In this document: in pieces, positions 43,098 through 51,941 of the stretch
Numbering within the stretch: the first letter of the stretch is position 1
How the letters are laid out: each line of letters begins with the position of its first letter
Assembly (NCBI GenBank): GCA_963756525.1
Contig: CAVWNR010000001.1
Location: 744,001 to 808,000 of the forward strand
DNA: 64,000 bases
Source of the DNA: CAVWNR01 sp963756525
Lineage (GTDB): Bacteria; Actinomycetota; Actinomycetes; Mycobacteriales; Jatrophihabitantaceae
Direction of reading: 5' to 3'
The notes under the pieces: model-generated
What the model saw: only the letters and a program-made list of their open reading frames with translations
What the model was told of the DNA's origin: nothing
Database searches by the model: none
Translations under genes and position numbers: made by a program

Positions 43098-44732
43098 TTA
43101 GCTGGGCCGTCGCCAGAGCAGCGCGGCGATGGTGCCGAGGTCTTGGTTGACTTGAAGCAGGTCGGGGAGGCCGCCGGGTGCGGGGACGTTGTTGACGTAC
43201 AGCGCGAAGGCGAGGTGGCGGCCGTCGCGGGTGTCGATGTAGCCGGCGAGGGCTTTGGTGGACAGCAGGAGCCGGTTGTTCAGTAAGTCCCCGGCGGCCA
43301 GGGTGCCGGTTTTGGCGAAGACGTGCCCGGCGGCGGGGCTGGTGGTGGCGACGTCGGCGAGTGAGCCGTCTCGGCCGAGGATGGGCAGGCTCGCGCGGAA
43401 TCGGGTGAAGTCCGGCCGGCTGGCCAGGTAGCGCAGCAGGTCGGTGACCGCCTGTGGGGTGACCTGGTCGTTGGGTGACCCGCCTTGGCCGTCGTTGAGG
43501 ACCAGTTGGTCGACCGGCACGTTGGCCTGGTCGGCCAAGAAGTGGTGGATCACCGGCAGACCGTCGAGGCAGTTGGTGGAGCCGGCGTGCACGGCGAGCA
43601 GGCACACCTCGAGGTTGGCGCCGAGGTTCAGGCTGACTTTGAGGATGAGTTTGACGTATTCCGACAACGGTGGGGAGGTGTAGGCGGCGACCCGGTCGGT
43701 CGGGGCGTAACTGCCCGGAGCGGGCAGGATGCTGGTGGGGTTGGTGCCGGTGGCCGGCGCGGTGACGTGCACCCCGGCCCGGGCCAGCGCGTCGATTAAC
43801 GCCGATCGGGCGAACGCGGCCGGGTCGTCGACCTGGTAGGTCCACACGACTGGATTGGCTGCACCGGCCGGTACTTGACCGCTGAGCAGGACGTGGCCCG
43901 GCGCAACCTGGGTGGTGTGTAGCTGGATCGGTAGGCCGGCCGCGACGGTGGTGACGGTGGAGCTGAGCTGGTAGGCGGAGGTGTGCGGGCGGTAGGAGAA
44001 CTGCGCCGGGGCGCCGACGGTGGTCGGGGTGGAGACGGTGTCGATCAGGTTGTCGTTGACGATGATCGGTGTGGTCGGCGTCTGCGGGTTCTGCGCCCGG
44101 TCCAGGCCGAACAACCGGTCATCGACGGCGACGTTTCCGCTGACAGCGGTGATGCCGGAGTCGCGGACCTGCCGGGCGAGCTGGTCCAGACCGGCCAGCG
44201 GATCTTCCGGTGTCAGAGTCGCCAGACCCGGCAGGGCGTTGGCGTCGTTGTGGTCGTTGTTGGTGAAGTCCACGGTGCCGTCCGGTTTGGTGCGCCCGCC
44301 CAGGGTCAGGTCACCGGAGGCCACTAGCACCAGGTTGCCGATCAGCCGACCGCCGGTGACCGTCCCCTGCCGGTAGATCGGTGTGACGAACCGGTGCTCC
44401 GGGCCCAGCACCTGCCACGCCGCGGAGTTGGCGAACAACTTCGCGCTCGAGCCGGGAATGAACAATTGCTGATCGTTCATCCGGTTGGCGTAGGCGCCGC
44501 TGCGCAGGTCCTGGGTCAGCAAACCCCAGCGGGAGTGGGCATAGCGCGGCTGGGACATCACCTTCTGCACCGCCCCAGTCGTGACCGCGAGCAACGAGGT
44601 CGGCGCGGGCGCGGCACGCCGGCCCGGCGTCGACCCGCCCGCGGCGGCGGATCCCGCGACGAGCACCACCGCCGCCAGGACCAACCCGCACAGCCCGGCA
44701 CGTCTGCTCTGCATCGGATGCCAGTTACGCAT
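43098..44732 (-). CDS. dacB: D-alanyl-D-alanine carboxypeptidase/endopeptidase (PBP4, peptidase S13)
   Basis: A 544-residue exported penicillin-binding protein that trims peptidoglycan stem peptides. GAGGAGG lies just upstream of ATG 44732. The signal peptide is residues 1-31 (LCGLVLAAVVLVAGSAAA). Active-site motifs: SxxK as Ser95-Ser-Ala-Lys98 in FIPGSSAKLF, SxN in VSLNLGANLE, and KTG in FAKTGTLAAGD. The S13 inserted domain sits between them (LVLVASGDLTLGG, GNVAVDDRLFG). The length is normal for actinobacterial S13 enzymes and there is no sign of decay, in contrast to its neighbours. Confidence 0.92.
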   Translation of the reverse strand: MRNWHPMQSRRAGLCGLVLAAVVLVAGSAAAGGSTPGRRAAPAPTSLLAVTTGAVQKVMSQPRYAHSRWGLLTQDLRSGAYANRMNDQQLFIPGSSAKLFANSAAWQVLGPEHRFVTPIYRQGTVTGGRLIGNLVLVASGDLTLGGRTKPDGTVDFTNNDHNDANALPGLATLTPEDPLAGLDQLARQVRDSGITAVSGNVAVDDRLFGLDRAQNPQTPTTPIIVNDNLIDTVSTPTTVGAPAQFSYRPHTSAYQLSSTVTTVAAGLPIQLHTTQVAPGHVLLSGQVPAGAANPVVWTYQVDDPAAFARSALIDALARAGVHVTAPATGTNPTSILPAPGSYAPTDRVAAYTSPPLSEYVKLILKVSLNLGANLEVCLLAVHAGSTNCLDGLPVIHHFLADQANVPVDQLVLNDGQGGSPNDQVTPQAVTDLLRYLASRPDFTRFRASLPILGRDGSLADVATTSPAAGHVFAKTGTLAAGDLLNNRLLLSTKALAGYIDTRDGRHLAFALYVNNVPAPGGLPDLLQVNQDLGTIAALLWRRPS

Positions 44733-44862
44733 CGCAGCCTCCTCGGACTCCGCGCCGGCGGGTCCACCATAGGCGGCGAGGCAGTTATCCGCCGAACGGG
44801 CGACCGATCACGGTCACGCAGCTGATCCTGACAGCTCGAGTCGGCGGATAACGGCCAGCCAA

Positions 44863-45033
44863 CATGCCGCGACGGACCGGCTGGCCAACTTCTCCTGGTA
44901 CTTCCCCGAGGCGAGCTACCTGCAGTATCAGGCCGAGCGCCTCGACCCGACGCTGGACGACGCGACGCTGCGACACGCGATCAACACCGGCGCGTTCCTG
45001 CTGCACGGCGCGGAATATCTGCGGCTGCGCTAA
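44863..45033 (+). pseudogene. Orphan C-terminal fragment of an unknown protein
   Basis: The frame ending at TAA 45031-45033 reads ATDRLANFSWYFPEASYLQY, RLDPTLDDATLRHAI and FLLHGAEYLRLR, with normal protein composition. The frame is open upstream but has no start codon with a ribosome site. It appears to be the 3' end of a lost gene. No family recognised. Confidence 0.35.
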
Positions 45034-45652
45034 CGCCCAACCGGCACAGCCACCGCTACCGGTCACCGCCGCCCTGCACCGGCGAGCCGAGCAGGCAGCC
45101 CAGACCGCCGAGCACCTCGCCGACGCCGTGTCCCCCAAATTCGCGGTGAGGACGGCGAATCGGGCCTGGCCGGCAATGACCAGGCCGGGTCGGCAGAGGA
45201 ATGTGTCTTCGCTGATCGGAGGCCGGCGCCTCGCGCATTACGAGCACCGCCATGTCCTGCGCCAGCGTGCCTTCGGCGGCTCCGCGTTTAGCCCTCGTGA
45301 CGCTCGGCGATGTCAGCAGCAGTGTCGACGTCGACCTCGTCGACCTCGTCCGGCTGGCGCTGCCGAGCTGGCCGCCGATGTGACCACGCTGGTCAGAGCG
45401 CGATGAATACCTGGCGGTCCCGGTCCCGGTCGTGCTGATGCCGGGGTATGCCCTCACCGCGGTGGCCACCGCGAAGCCCAGCAGCGCTGGGTACCCGGGC
45501 CTCGCGCTAGCCAAGTCTGGCCCGGTGATCGATTACGCCGGCTCACTTCCGGTTGTTCAGTCCGTGATGCGCTTGAGCCGGTGACGGACACCGCCTGGAT
45601 CGTGCTGATCGGTTTTGCAGACTTCCGCCGAATTGTGTCACAGTAACCAGCT
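45034..45652. other. Gene-free stretch
   Basis: About 620 bp. A short run (ALHRRAEQAAQTAEHLADAV) in one plus-strand frame resembles protein, but it has no start and degenerates within 40 codons. Nothing else supported; likely decayed coding DNA. Confidence 0.45.
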
Positions 45653-46631
45653 GTGACGGTGCCGCCGCAGGCGGAGCTGTATGACCGGGCGGGCGAACTG
45701 GCTGAGATCGACGCCAGCGTGCGCCGGGCGCAGAGCGGTCACGGCGCAGTGCTGGCCGTCGAGGCCTCCGCCGGGATGGGGAAGTCCAGTCTGCTTGCCG
45801 CAGCCCGCCGCCGCGCGGGCGGGGCGGGATTGCAGGTGCTGGCTGCGCGCGGCGGCGAGCTCGAGGGCGGCTTCTCTTTCGGCGTCGTGCGGCAGCTGGT
45901 CGAGCCGCTGCTGCCGGTCGGCGGCGTCGACTCCCGCGGCGACCTGCAGTTGGCGATGACCGGGAATCCGATGCCGTTTCAGTGGAGCGACAGCTACGGC
46001 GCCCGGGTCGGGCTGCTGTCCCGCGGCGACAGCAGCGGCCCGGTCCGCTGGTTCGACGTCGAACCGTGCTACGTGTTCCACGTCCTGAACGCCGTCGACG
46101 ACCCCGACGGCGCGGTCACGATCGACGTCTGCCGCTACCAGGAACTGTGGCGCGGCGGCCCGGACGCCTGGACCTGCCCGCAGCTGCACCGCTGGACGAT
46201 CCACCCGGGCACCGGACAGGTCCGGGAAACCGCGCTGAACGACCGGGCCTGGGATTTTCCCCGCATCGACGAGCGCCGCACCGGCCAGCCCTACCGCTAC
46301 GGATACCTGGTCGAGGACATCGGCACCGACGGCGCCGACCCGGCCCAGGCGCGGCTTGTCAAAACCGACCTGCTGACCGGGCCAGGACCAGGTCAGCGAC
46401 CTCGGCCCGGGCAAGATCGCCGGAGGGGGCGTGTTCGTCCCCGCCGCCGACAGCCGCACCGACGATGAAGGCTGGCTGGTCAGCTACGTCTACGACCGCG
46501 CCCGCGGCCGCAGCGACCTGGTCATCCTGGACGCCAGCAACATCGCCGGCCCGCCGCAAGCCGTCATCCAGCTGCCCCGACGGGTGCCCTACGGCTTTCA
46601 CGGCAGCTGGATCGCCGACCCCGACAGCTGA
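45653..46631 (+). pseudogene. Chimera: LuxR-family ATPase N-terminus joined to carotenoid oxygenase C-terminus, plus frameshift
   Basis: GTG 45653 opens a typical LAL-type LuxR N-terminus: YDRAGELAEIDASVRRAQSG, Walker A EASAGMGKSSLLAAARR, then LEGGFSFGVVRQLVEPLLP. At about residue 95 (45940) the sequence changes abruptly and in frame to a carotenoid cleavage dioxygenase: FQWSDSYGARVGLLSRGD, the iron-ligand region VEPCYVFHVLNAVDD, then LHRWTIHPGTGQVRE and FPRIDERRTGQPYRYGY. Near 46385 a frameshift moves the rest to another frame (GGGVFVPAADSRTDDEGW, and the last iron histidine in YGFHGSWIADPDS), ending at 46631. The oxygenase lacks its first two iron histidines and most of its N-terminus; the LuxR part lacks most of the ATPase and the DNA-binding domain. 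Confidence 0.8.
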
Positions 46632-46688
46632 CCGCAACCACACCACCCGACTCAGCCTGAACCGACGAGCACCCGGGAGCACCCCGAC

Positions 46689-47487
46689 ATGAGCGAGATC
46701 CGGACCCCACCTCCGCCCGCCCCGAACGACCGCGCACCAACCAGCCCAGCCACCGCGATCCCGCGCGCAGCGAGCCCTGCCGCACCGAGCGGCACGGCTC
46801 GTGGCGGCGCCGCCGCGGACAGCTCACCGCCGCGGCGGCGGGTCGGCCTGATGAACAACCCGGTCCTGACCTTCCTGCCCTGGGTGATCTTCTGGGTGGT
46901 CGCCGGCCCGCGGGACTGGGAGCTGGCCACCGGCTGCGCGCTGCTGGCCTCGGTGGTCCTGCTGCTGCTCAGCCTGGACCTGGCACCGGTGCTCAGCCGC
47001 GCCGTCGAGCGCAGCCTGCCCAGGCCGGGCCCGGCGACAACGCCGCCGATCCGGCTGCAGGCGCCGAAAATCCTCGACCTGGGCACCACCGGGTTCTTCC
47101 TGGTCCTGGTGATCGTCGGGCTGTTCGTCGACCGTCAAACGCTGATCGGGCTGGAGACGTACTCCCAGGCGATCTCCAGCGCCGCGCTCGGGCTGATCGT
47201 CGTGGCCTCGACCGCGGTCGGGCACCCGTTCACCGAGCAGTACGCCCGCGCCGACACCCCACCCGAGCTGTGGCACACGCCGCTGTTCCAGCGTCTGATG
47301 CTGTGATGTCCGGGGTGTGGCCGTGATCTTCCTGGTCATGGCGGTGCTCGGCCTGGTCGCCGCAACCGGGATCAGCGGCGCCGGCAGCAGCGACCTGCTG
47401 AACTGGTACATCCCGATCGGACTGATCGTCATCGGTCTGAAGTTCAACGACTGGTACCCCGCCCAGGCGATGAAGCAGCGGCAGTAG
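46689..47487 (+). pseudogene. Multi-helix membrane protein broken near its end
   Basis: The first frame (205 residues from ATG 46689) has a Pro/Ala-rich cytoplasmic head and four hydrophobic helices (VLTFLPWVIFWVVAGP, TGCALLASVVLLLLSLDLAP, TTGFFLVLVIVGLFVD, AISSAALGLIVVAS), and stops at 47306. Directly after, VMSGVW in a second frame and AVIFLVMAVLGLVAATGI onward in a third (GTG 47323 to TAG 47487) look like the missing last helices (NWYIPIGLIVIGLKFNDWYP). So a protein of about 265 residues has suffered two nearby indels. The family is an unnamed actinobacterial integral membrane protein. Confidence 0.6.
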
Positions 47488-47599
47488 CCGCCGCGGCACG
47501 ACCGAACGACTCGCCGCCCGGCCCGCGGTCCGGTGGCGCTCGGCCGGCAGGTGAGATCTACTGATCGGGCGTCGCGGGGCGTGCTTCGTGGAGGGACCG

Positions 47600-48832
47600 G
47601 TGCCCAGGATGGCCGAAGACGTGCTCGATCTGTTCGGGCCGGAGATGCTGGCCGATCCGTATGCCGCCTATGCACGCCTGCGGGCACGAGAGCCGGTGTC
47701 GTGGAATGTGCCGCTGGCCAGTTGGGTCCTGACCCGATTCGACGACGTCAGCGCGGTGTTGCGCAATCTGTCGTTCTCCTCCGTGCTGCCGACGCCGGAG
47801 CAGACCTTACACGACGCGGCAGGCAGGCCGGTGCCGGCGGACGTGCTGGCCCGCACCTATTCGTTCGTGCAGTCGAGCCTGGTGTTCTCCGATCCGCCGG
47901 CGCACACCCGGTTGCGTCGGTTGGTCAACCGGGCGTTCGTGCCGGGCGTCGTCGAGCAGCTCAGTGACGTCATCGCTGCGACCACTCGTCGGTTGCTGGC
48001 TGCGCACGGCGAGCATTTGGACCTGATCGCCGACCTCGCCGAGCCGCTGCCGATGTCGGTGCTGGGTGACTTGCTCGGGGTGTCGCTGTCCGAGCAGGAC
48101 GGCGGCCGCGTGAAGGCCGCCTGCGATGACTTCCTGCTGCCTTTCGGCCGGGATCTCGCGACGCTGAGCCCGCAGGAGATCGAGCGGGCGCGGGTGGCCG
48201 GTAGTGAGCTGCACGACTTCGTCGCGAGCGTGCTGGGCCGCTCCGGCGGGCGGGAGGACGACGTTGTCGGTCGCCTGGTTGCCGGTGAGGAGGACGATCG
48301 GCTCAGTCGGGACGAACTGTTCGCCAACATCGTGCTGCTCCTGGTAGCCGGGCACGAGAACCTCACCAGCCTGCTGGGAAACGGCGCTGCGCTGCTGCTC
48401 GACCTGCCGCAGGTCCGGCGCGGCGTCGCCGAAGACCCGTCGCGCTGGCCAGCGGTCGTGGACGAGCTGCTGCGGCTGGTGACGCCGAACCAGTTCATCC
48501 GGCGGCAGGCACGCGAGGATGTCGCGGTCGGCGGGCGGGTGATCGGAGCCGGAAACGCGGTCGTGCTGGTGCTCGCGGCGGCGAACCGCGATCCCGAGCG
48601 GTTCGAGCAGCCAGACGAATTCGTCCTGGATCGCCCGGATCGACGCGACGTGGCGATGGGATTGGGCATCCACCACTGCCTCGGCGCGCCGCTGGCCCGG
48701 CTGCAGACCTCGATCGCGCTGCGCACCCTGTTCGAGCAATACCCCACCGTTCGCCGCGTCCCGGGCGAGCTTGAGTACGTTCCGAACTTCAACGTCAGGC
48801 TGCTGCGCGCGCTGCCGGTCACCCTGCAATGA
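47600..48832 (+). CDS. Cytochrome P450
   Basis: A 410-residue soluble bacterial P450 (class I, needs ferredoxin and reductase). GTG 47600 is chosen because GGAGGGA lies just before it; GTG 47588 is an alternative. The I-helix is LLLVAGHENLTS, in which the usual AGxET is AGHEN, so the acid side keeps Glu but the next residue is Asn rather than Thr. K-helix ExxR is DELLRLV, and the heme loop MGLGIHHCLGAPLARLQ has Cys360. Substrate contacts cannot be read. The last codon overlaps the ATG of an MFS transporter gene (ATGA), so the two were one operon. No ferredoxin gene is present in the window. Confidence 0.93.
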   Translation: MPRMAEDVLDLFGPEMLADPYAAYARLRAREPVSWNVPLASWVLTRFDDVSAVLRNLSFSSVLPTPEQTLHDAAGRPVPADVLARTYSFVQSSLVFSDPPAHTRLRRLVNRAFVPGVVEQLSDVIAATTRRLLAAHGEHLDLIADLAEPLPMSVLGDLLGVSLSEQDGGRVKAACDDFLLPFGRDLATLSPQEIERARVAGSELHDFVASVLGRSGGREDDVVGRLVAGEEDDRLSRDELFANIVLLLVAGHENLTSLLGNGAALLLDLPQVRRGVAEDPSRWPAVVDELLRLVTPNQFIRRQAREDVAVGGRVIGAGNAVVLVLAAANRDPERFEQPDEFVLDRPDRRDVAMGLGIHHCLGAPLARLQTSIALRTLFEQYPTVRRVPGELEYVPNFNVRLLRALPVTLQ

Positions 48833-50156
48833 GCGCCCGGCCGGACATGAGCGAGGACACCGCACAGACCGCTCCCGAAGCCAGCGTCGCGCGGCGCACC
48901 GCGCCGCTGTTCCCGGCCGTCGGTGCCAGCTACTTCGGCTACGCGATGATGGCGACGCTGTTCGTGCCGATGCTCCTATCGCGCACCGCGGGCTACCTTC
49001 CCGTGCACGACAGTGCCACGCGGCGCACAACGGTTCTCGGCCTGCTGCTGATCCTGTATCCGCTCGGGCAGTTCGTCGGCAACTCGGTGCTCGGCGCGCT
49101 GTCCGACCGCTACGGCCGTCGCCCGGTGATCCTGGCCTCCAGCGCTGCCACAGTCGCGTGTTACGTCGGCATCGCCGTCGCGCTGAGCGTGCAGAATCTC
49201 CTCCTGCTGGCGCCGTTTCTGCTGCTGTGCGGGCTGGTTGAGGCGAACACGGCGCTGGCGATGAGCGCGATCGCCGACCTCACCACCGACGCCGAGCGAC
49301 CGAGATACATCGCTCTGGTCTACGCGGTAACCAGCGTTTCCTACACCGTCGGGCCACTTCTCGGCGGCGTGTTGGCCGAGTACTTCGGCTACGCGGTGCC
49401 GTTCTGGGTCGTACTCGCCGGTTTGGTCGCTGTGCTGGCCTGGCTGCAGCTGTCGTTCGCCGAGACGCTGCCGCCGAATTGCCGACAGCGCGCGCCGCTG
49501 CTTCGATCACTATCGGGCTTGTCGCAGGTCGTCACCGATGTGGCGCTGCGGCGCCAGTACCTGGCCAACTTGCTGGCCTATATCGCGGTCATGGGATTCG
49601 GTCGCGTCATCACGATCTACTTGGTCGACGAATGGCACCTCCCGTCGGCGCCGTCAGCGCCTGCTATGCGGTCCTGGCTGTGACCGCCGGCGTCGCCAAC
49701 CTGGTGCTGACGCCACGGCTATCGACCCGGGTCGGCATGCGCCCGCTCGCGCTAGGCTGCCTCAGCGCCGGCGCACTGGCGATAGCAGCCACCACCGCGC
49801 CTGCCAGCTTCGATCTGCCGGGCTCGCTGGCCATCGCCGTCGCACTCGCAGCGATCGCCTGCCTCGCTCTGGCGATCGCGCTGTCGGCCGCCGCGGTCGT
49901 GCTCTCCTCCGCCGCCCCAGCCGACCGGCAGGGCACCGTGCTCGGCAACAACGCCGCGCTGCTCGTTCTCGGCGAAGTCATCGGGGTCAGCGGCGGCGCC
50001 TTCCTCGCCGGAATCGCTCCCGCGTTACCCCTGCTCGTCCTTGCCGCAATCCTCGTCCTCGCCTTCGCCGCCACGGCCGCGCCGCGGTCACCGACCACCG
50101 GGCGAACAGCCCGCGCCGCCCCACCATCTGCACAAGTCGGCGGCGGGAGGACCTAG
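48829..50156 (+). pseudogene. MFS drug-type transporter with a single frameshift
   Basis: From ATG 48829 the first 270 residues form eight helices of a major facilitator, including the motif A loop LGALSDRYGRRPVILASSAA and GPLLGGVLAEYFGYAVPFWV. At about 49640 (after DEWHLP) the frame is lost and stops at 49683, while the adjacent frame continues VGAVSACYAVLAVTAGVANL to the natural end at 50156 with four more helices. One added or missing base restores about 440 residues. Translational coupling to the P450 suggests efflux of the P450 product or substrate. Recent loss or a sequencing error are equally possible. Confidence 0.8.
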
Positions 50157-50161
50157 TTACC

Positions 50162-51164
50162 TACCTGAGCAGCTGAATCACCACGATCCATCGCCCGTAT
50201 TCGGCGGCGATCTCCGCGGCGGACCATTCCTGGCGCTGGTAGAGCTCGCGCAGCAGCTTTGGGTCAGGCGTCTGCGGTGGCGGCGGGCGGTGCGTTCGCG
50301 GACCGGGATTCCGGCGGCGTCCAGCCAGCCGCGCACGACGGGGCTAGAGGTGTGGTGCTGCCGGGCGATGACCAGCAGCGGCAGCCGCTGCTCAAGGTAG
50401 AGCCGTTCCAGCTCGGCCCGGTCGGGAGCGGCGGGCGGTGTGGGGTGCGGCGGCGGGGACGGCGGCCGGGTGACGGCGAGCTCGCGGCGGTGGCGGGTGA
50501 CCCCGGCCAGGTGGGCACCCGGTAGCGGGCGGCGATCGCGGCGTCGTCGAGCCGCTCGGTGACATACAGGCGGGTCAGCGTCGGCGCGTCGAGGTGCAGC
50601 GGCGGCGGGGTGCGCCGTTCGCCGACCCGGCGTTCGATGCGGTGCCGGTCCAGGGCGGCGATCACCCGGCTGCGGGTGCAGCCGAGCCGGTCGGCGACCT
50701 CGGTGACAGTGAGCTGCTGGCCGGTGTACAGCTCGTCGAGCTGGGCGGCGGTGATCGGCGCGGGGTGGTCGTCGGCGCGGTGGCCGGGCAGCCGGCGGGG
50801 GATGCCGGCCTGGAGCATCGTTTTGCGGACCCGGTCGGGCGAGCAGCCGACGTGGGCGGCGATCTCGGCGATGGTGCGCCGCTCCGGTTGGTACAGCCTG
50901 CGGAGCTGGTCGACGTGTAGCGGCGGCAGCACCCGGCCGCGCCGGGCCGGCCGCGGCGCCCCGTCGGCGTGCAGGACCTCGTACACCGCCCAGATGGAAC
51001 AGCGGACTTGGGCGGCGATCTCGGTGACGCTGCCCTCGCCGTGGCGCAGCAGGTCGCGGATGCGGTCGCGGTCCACCCCGGGGGACCGGCCCGCGGCGCA
51101 GCTCGACGCCGGCCTGCGCGAGCCGGGCCTTGGCCCAATTGGGCCGGCTGCGGTTGCCGGTCAT
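50162..51164 (-). pseudogene. HTH-module DNA-binding protein, frameshifted (copy 2)
   Basis: The middle frame (51076-50515) carries at least four HTH units: RDLLRHGEGSVTEIAAQVRC, RRTIAEIAAHVGCSPDRVRK, GQQLTVTEVADRLGC, TERLDDAAIAARYRVP. It then breaks near 50515; a second frame holds RAELERLYLEQRLPLLVIAR and DAAGIPVRERTARRHRRRLT, the same module as copy 1. Near 50260 it breaks again to EWSAAEIAAEYGRW and stops at 50162. Upstream, near 51080, a further break in a C/G run separates the N-terminal NRSRPNWAKARLAQAGVELR. Three indels make it a pseudogene. Together the two copies suggest a protein built of five or more HTH repeats. Confidence 0.68.
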
Positions 51165-51260
51165 CCGCGGCTCGCCCGACCTGCTCGCCGACCGGCACCG
51201 CTACCGGGGCCGAGAGTCACCCGCTCGCCCCACCCGCGCGGCCGCGCCGCAACCGCTCAA

Positions 51261-51374
51261 CCTGGCGCCGTGCTCGGACACTCCTCCCTCGCCGTCACCG
51301 ACCGCTACGTCCACCACCTCCATCCAGCGCAGGTGATCGCTGTCGTCCGCGACCGGGACTGGAGCCCCCAATGA
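51261..51374 (+). pseudogene. C-terminal tail of a tyrosine recombinase
   Basis: Reads PGAVLGHSSLAVTDRYVHHL then HPAQVIAVVRDRDW before TGA at 51372-51374. LGHSS-x3-T-x2-Y is the last catalytic box (His and nucleophile Tyr) of phage-type integrases. Everything upstream on this strand is antisense to the HTH pseudogene, so only the tail remains, joined directly to foreign sequence. Confidence 0.6.
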
Positions 51375-51625
51375 TCGCCGCAGAGAACACGACAGGGTGC
51401 GGTGCACCGTGGCTCGGTGCTGTGTGTCGATCCCGGCCCGGGAACATGGCATCGATCGCGCCCCGGGAACGAAGCGACCGTCCAGGCTCGGCCGCCGACG
51501 CCCAAGCCAAAGTCGCCACCGTGATGCTGCTGGCGCATATCGACGCCGAGCAGGCACGCCAGCGGCTAGCCGACGCCAACCCTGGGGCGCGACGCCCTCG
51601 ATTAGTGCGGGCTGCGGCGCGATAA
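51371..51625 (+). pseudogene. Possible tail of a MurQ-like SIS-domain protein
   Basis: The frame ending at 51625 contains DAQAKVATVMLLAHIDAEQA and RQRLADANPG, which resembles the C-terminal helices of N-acetylmuramic acid 6-phosphate etherases. The 40 preceding residues do not look like protein. Offered only as a lead. Confidence 0.22.
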
Positions 51626-51941
51626 ATCGGCGCACCCGCGGACCAGTCTTCGTCCTGGCCGTAGCAGTCGACGTGGCGGTTCGGCAGGATTGAAAGGGGA
51701 CGCCGACCCAGGATCGCGTAGTCGCGCACCCAAGGGCTCGCGGCGAAATCCGGCGAGTCAAGCACTTTGATCCCTCCACTGCGGGTCAGCGGGCCGTGGC
51801 GTGATCTTGTGAACCTAGGGGTCGTCCCTAGGCCAGGCAGCCCGTGCGCGTCGTACGGTGCGAACGGCCCTACTCAGAGCCGGATCACGCCGGCGGGACA
51901 CCACCGGCTTTGGCCACTACGCGTCCGCGGGAGAGAAATCG
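51626..51941. other. Gene-free stretch with a short inverted repeat
   Basis: No supported gene, although a minus-strand frame (SPWVRDYAILGRRPLSILP) has some protein character. CCTAGGG at 51814-51820 and CCCTAGG at 51826-51832 form a 7-bp inverted repeat with a 5-nt spacer, 110 bp before the next gene. It could be an operator or a hairpin in its leader. Confidence 0.4.

Noticed and set aside
43033..43845. A 270-residue minus-strand frame within the carboxypeptidase gene
   Set aside because: Nearly all Arg/Pro, overlapping dacB, which has complete catalytic motifs.
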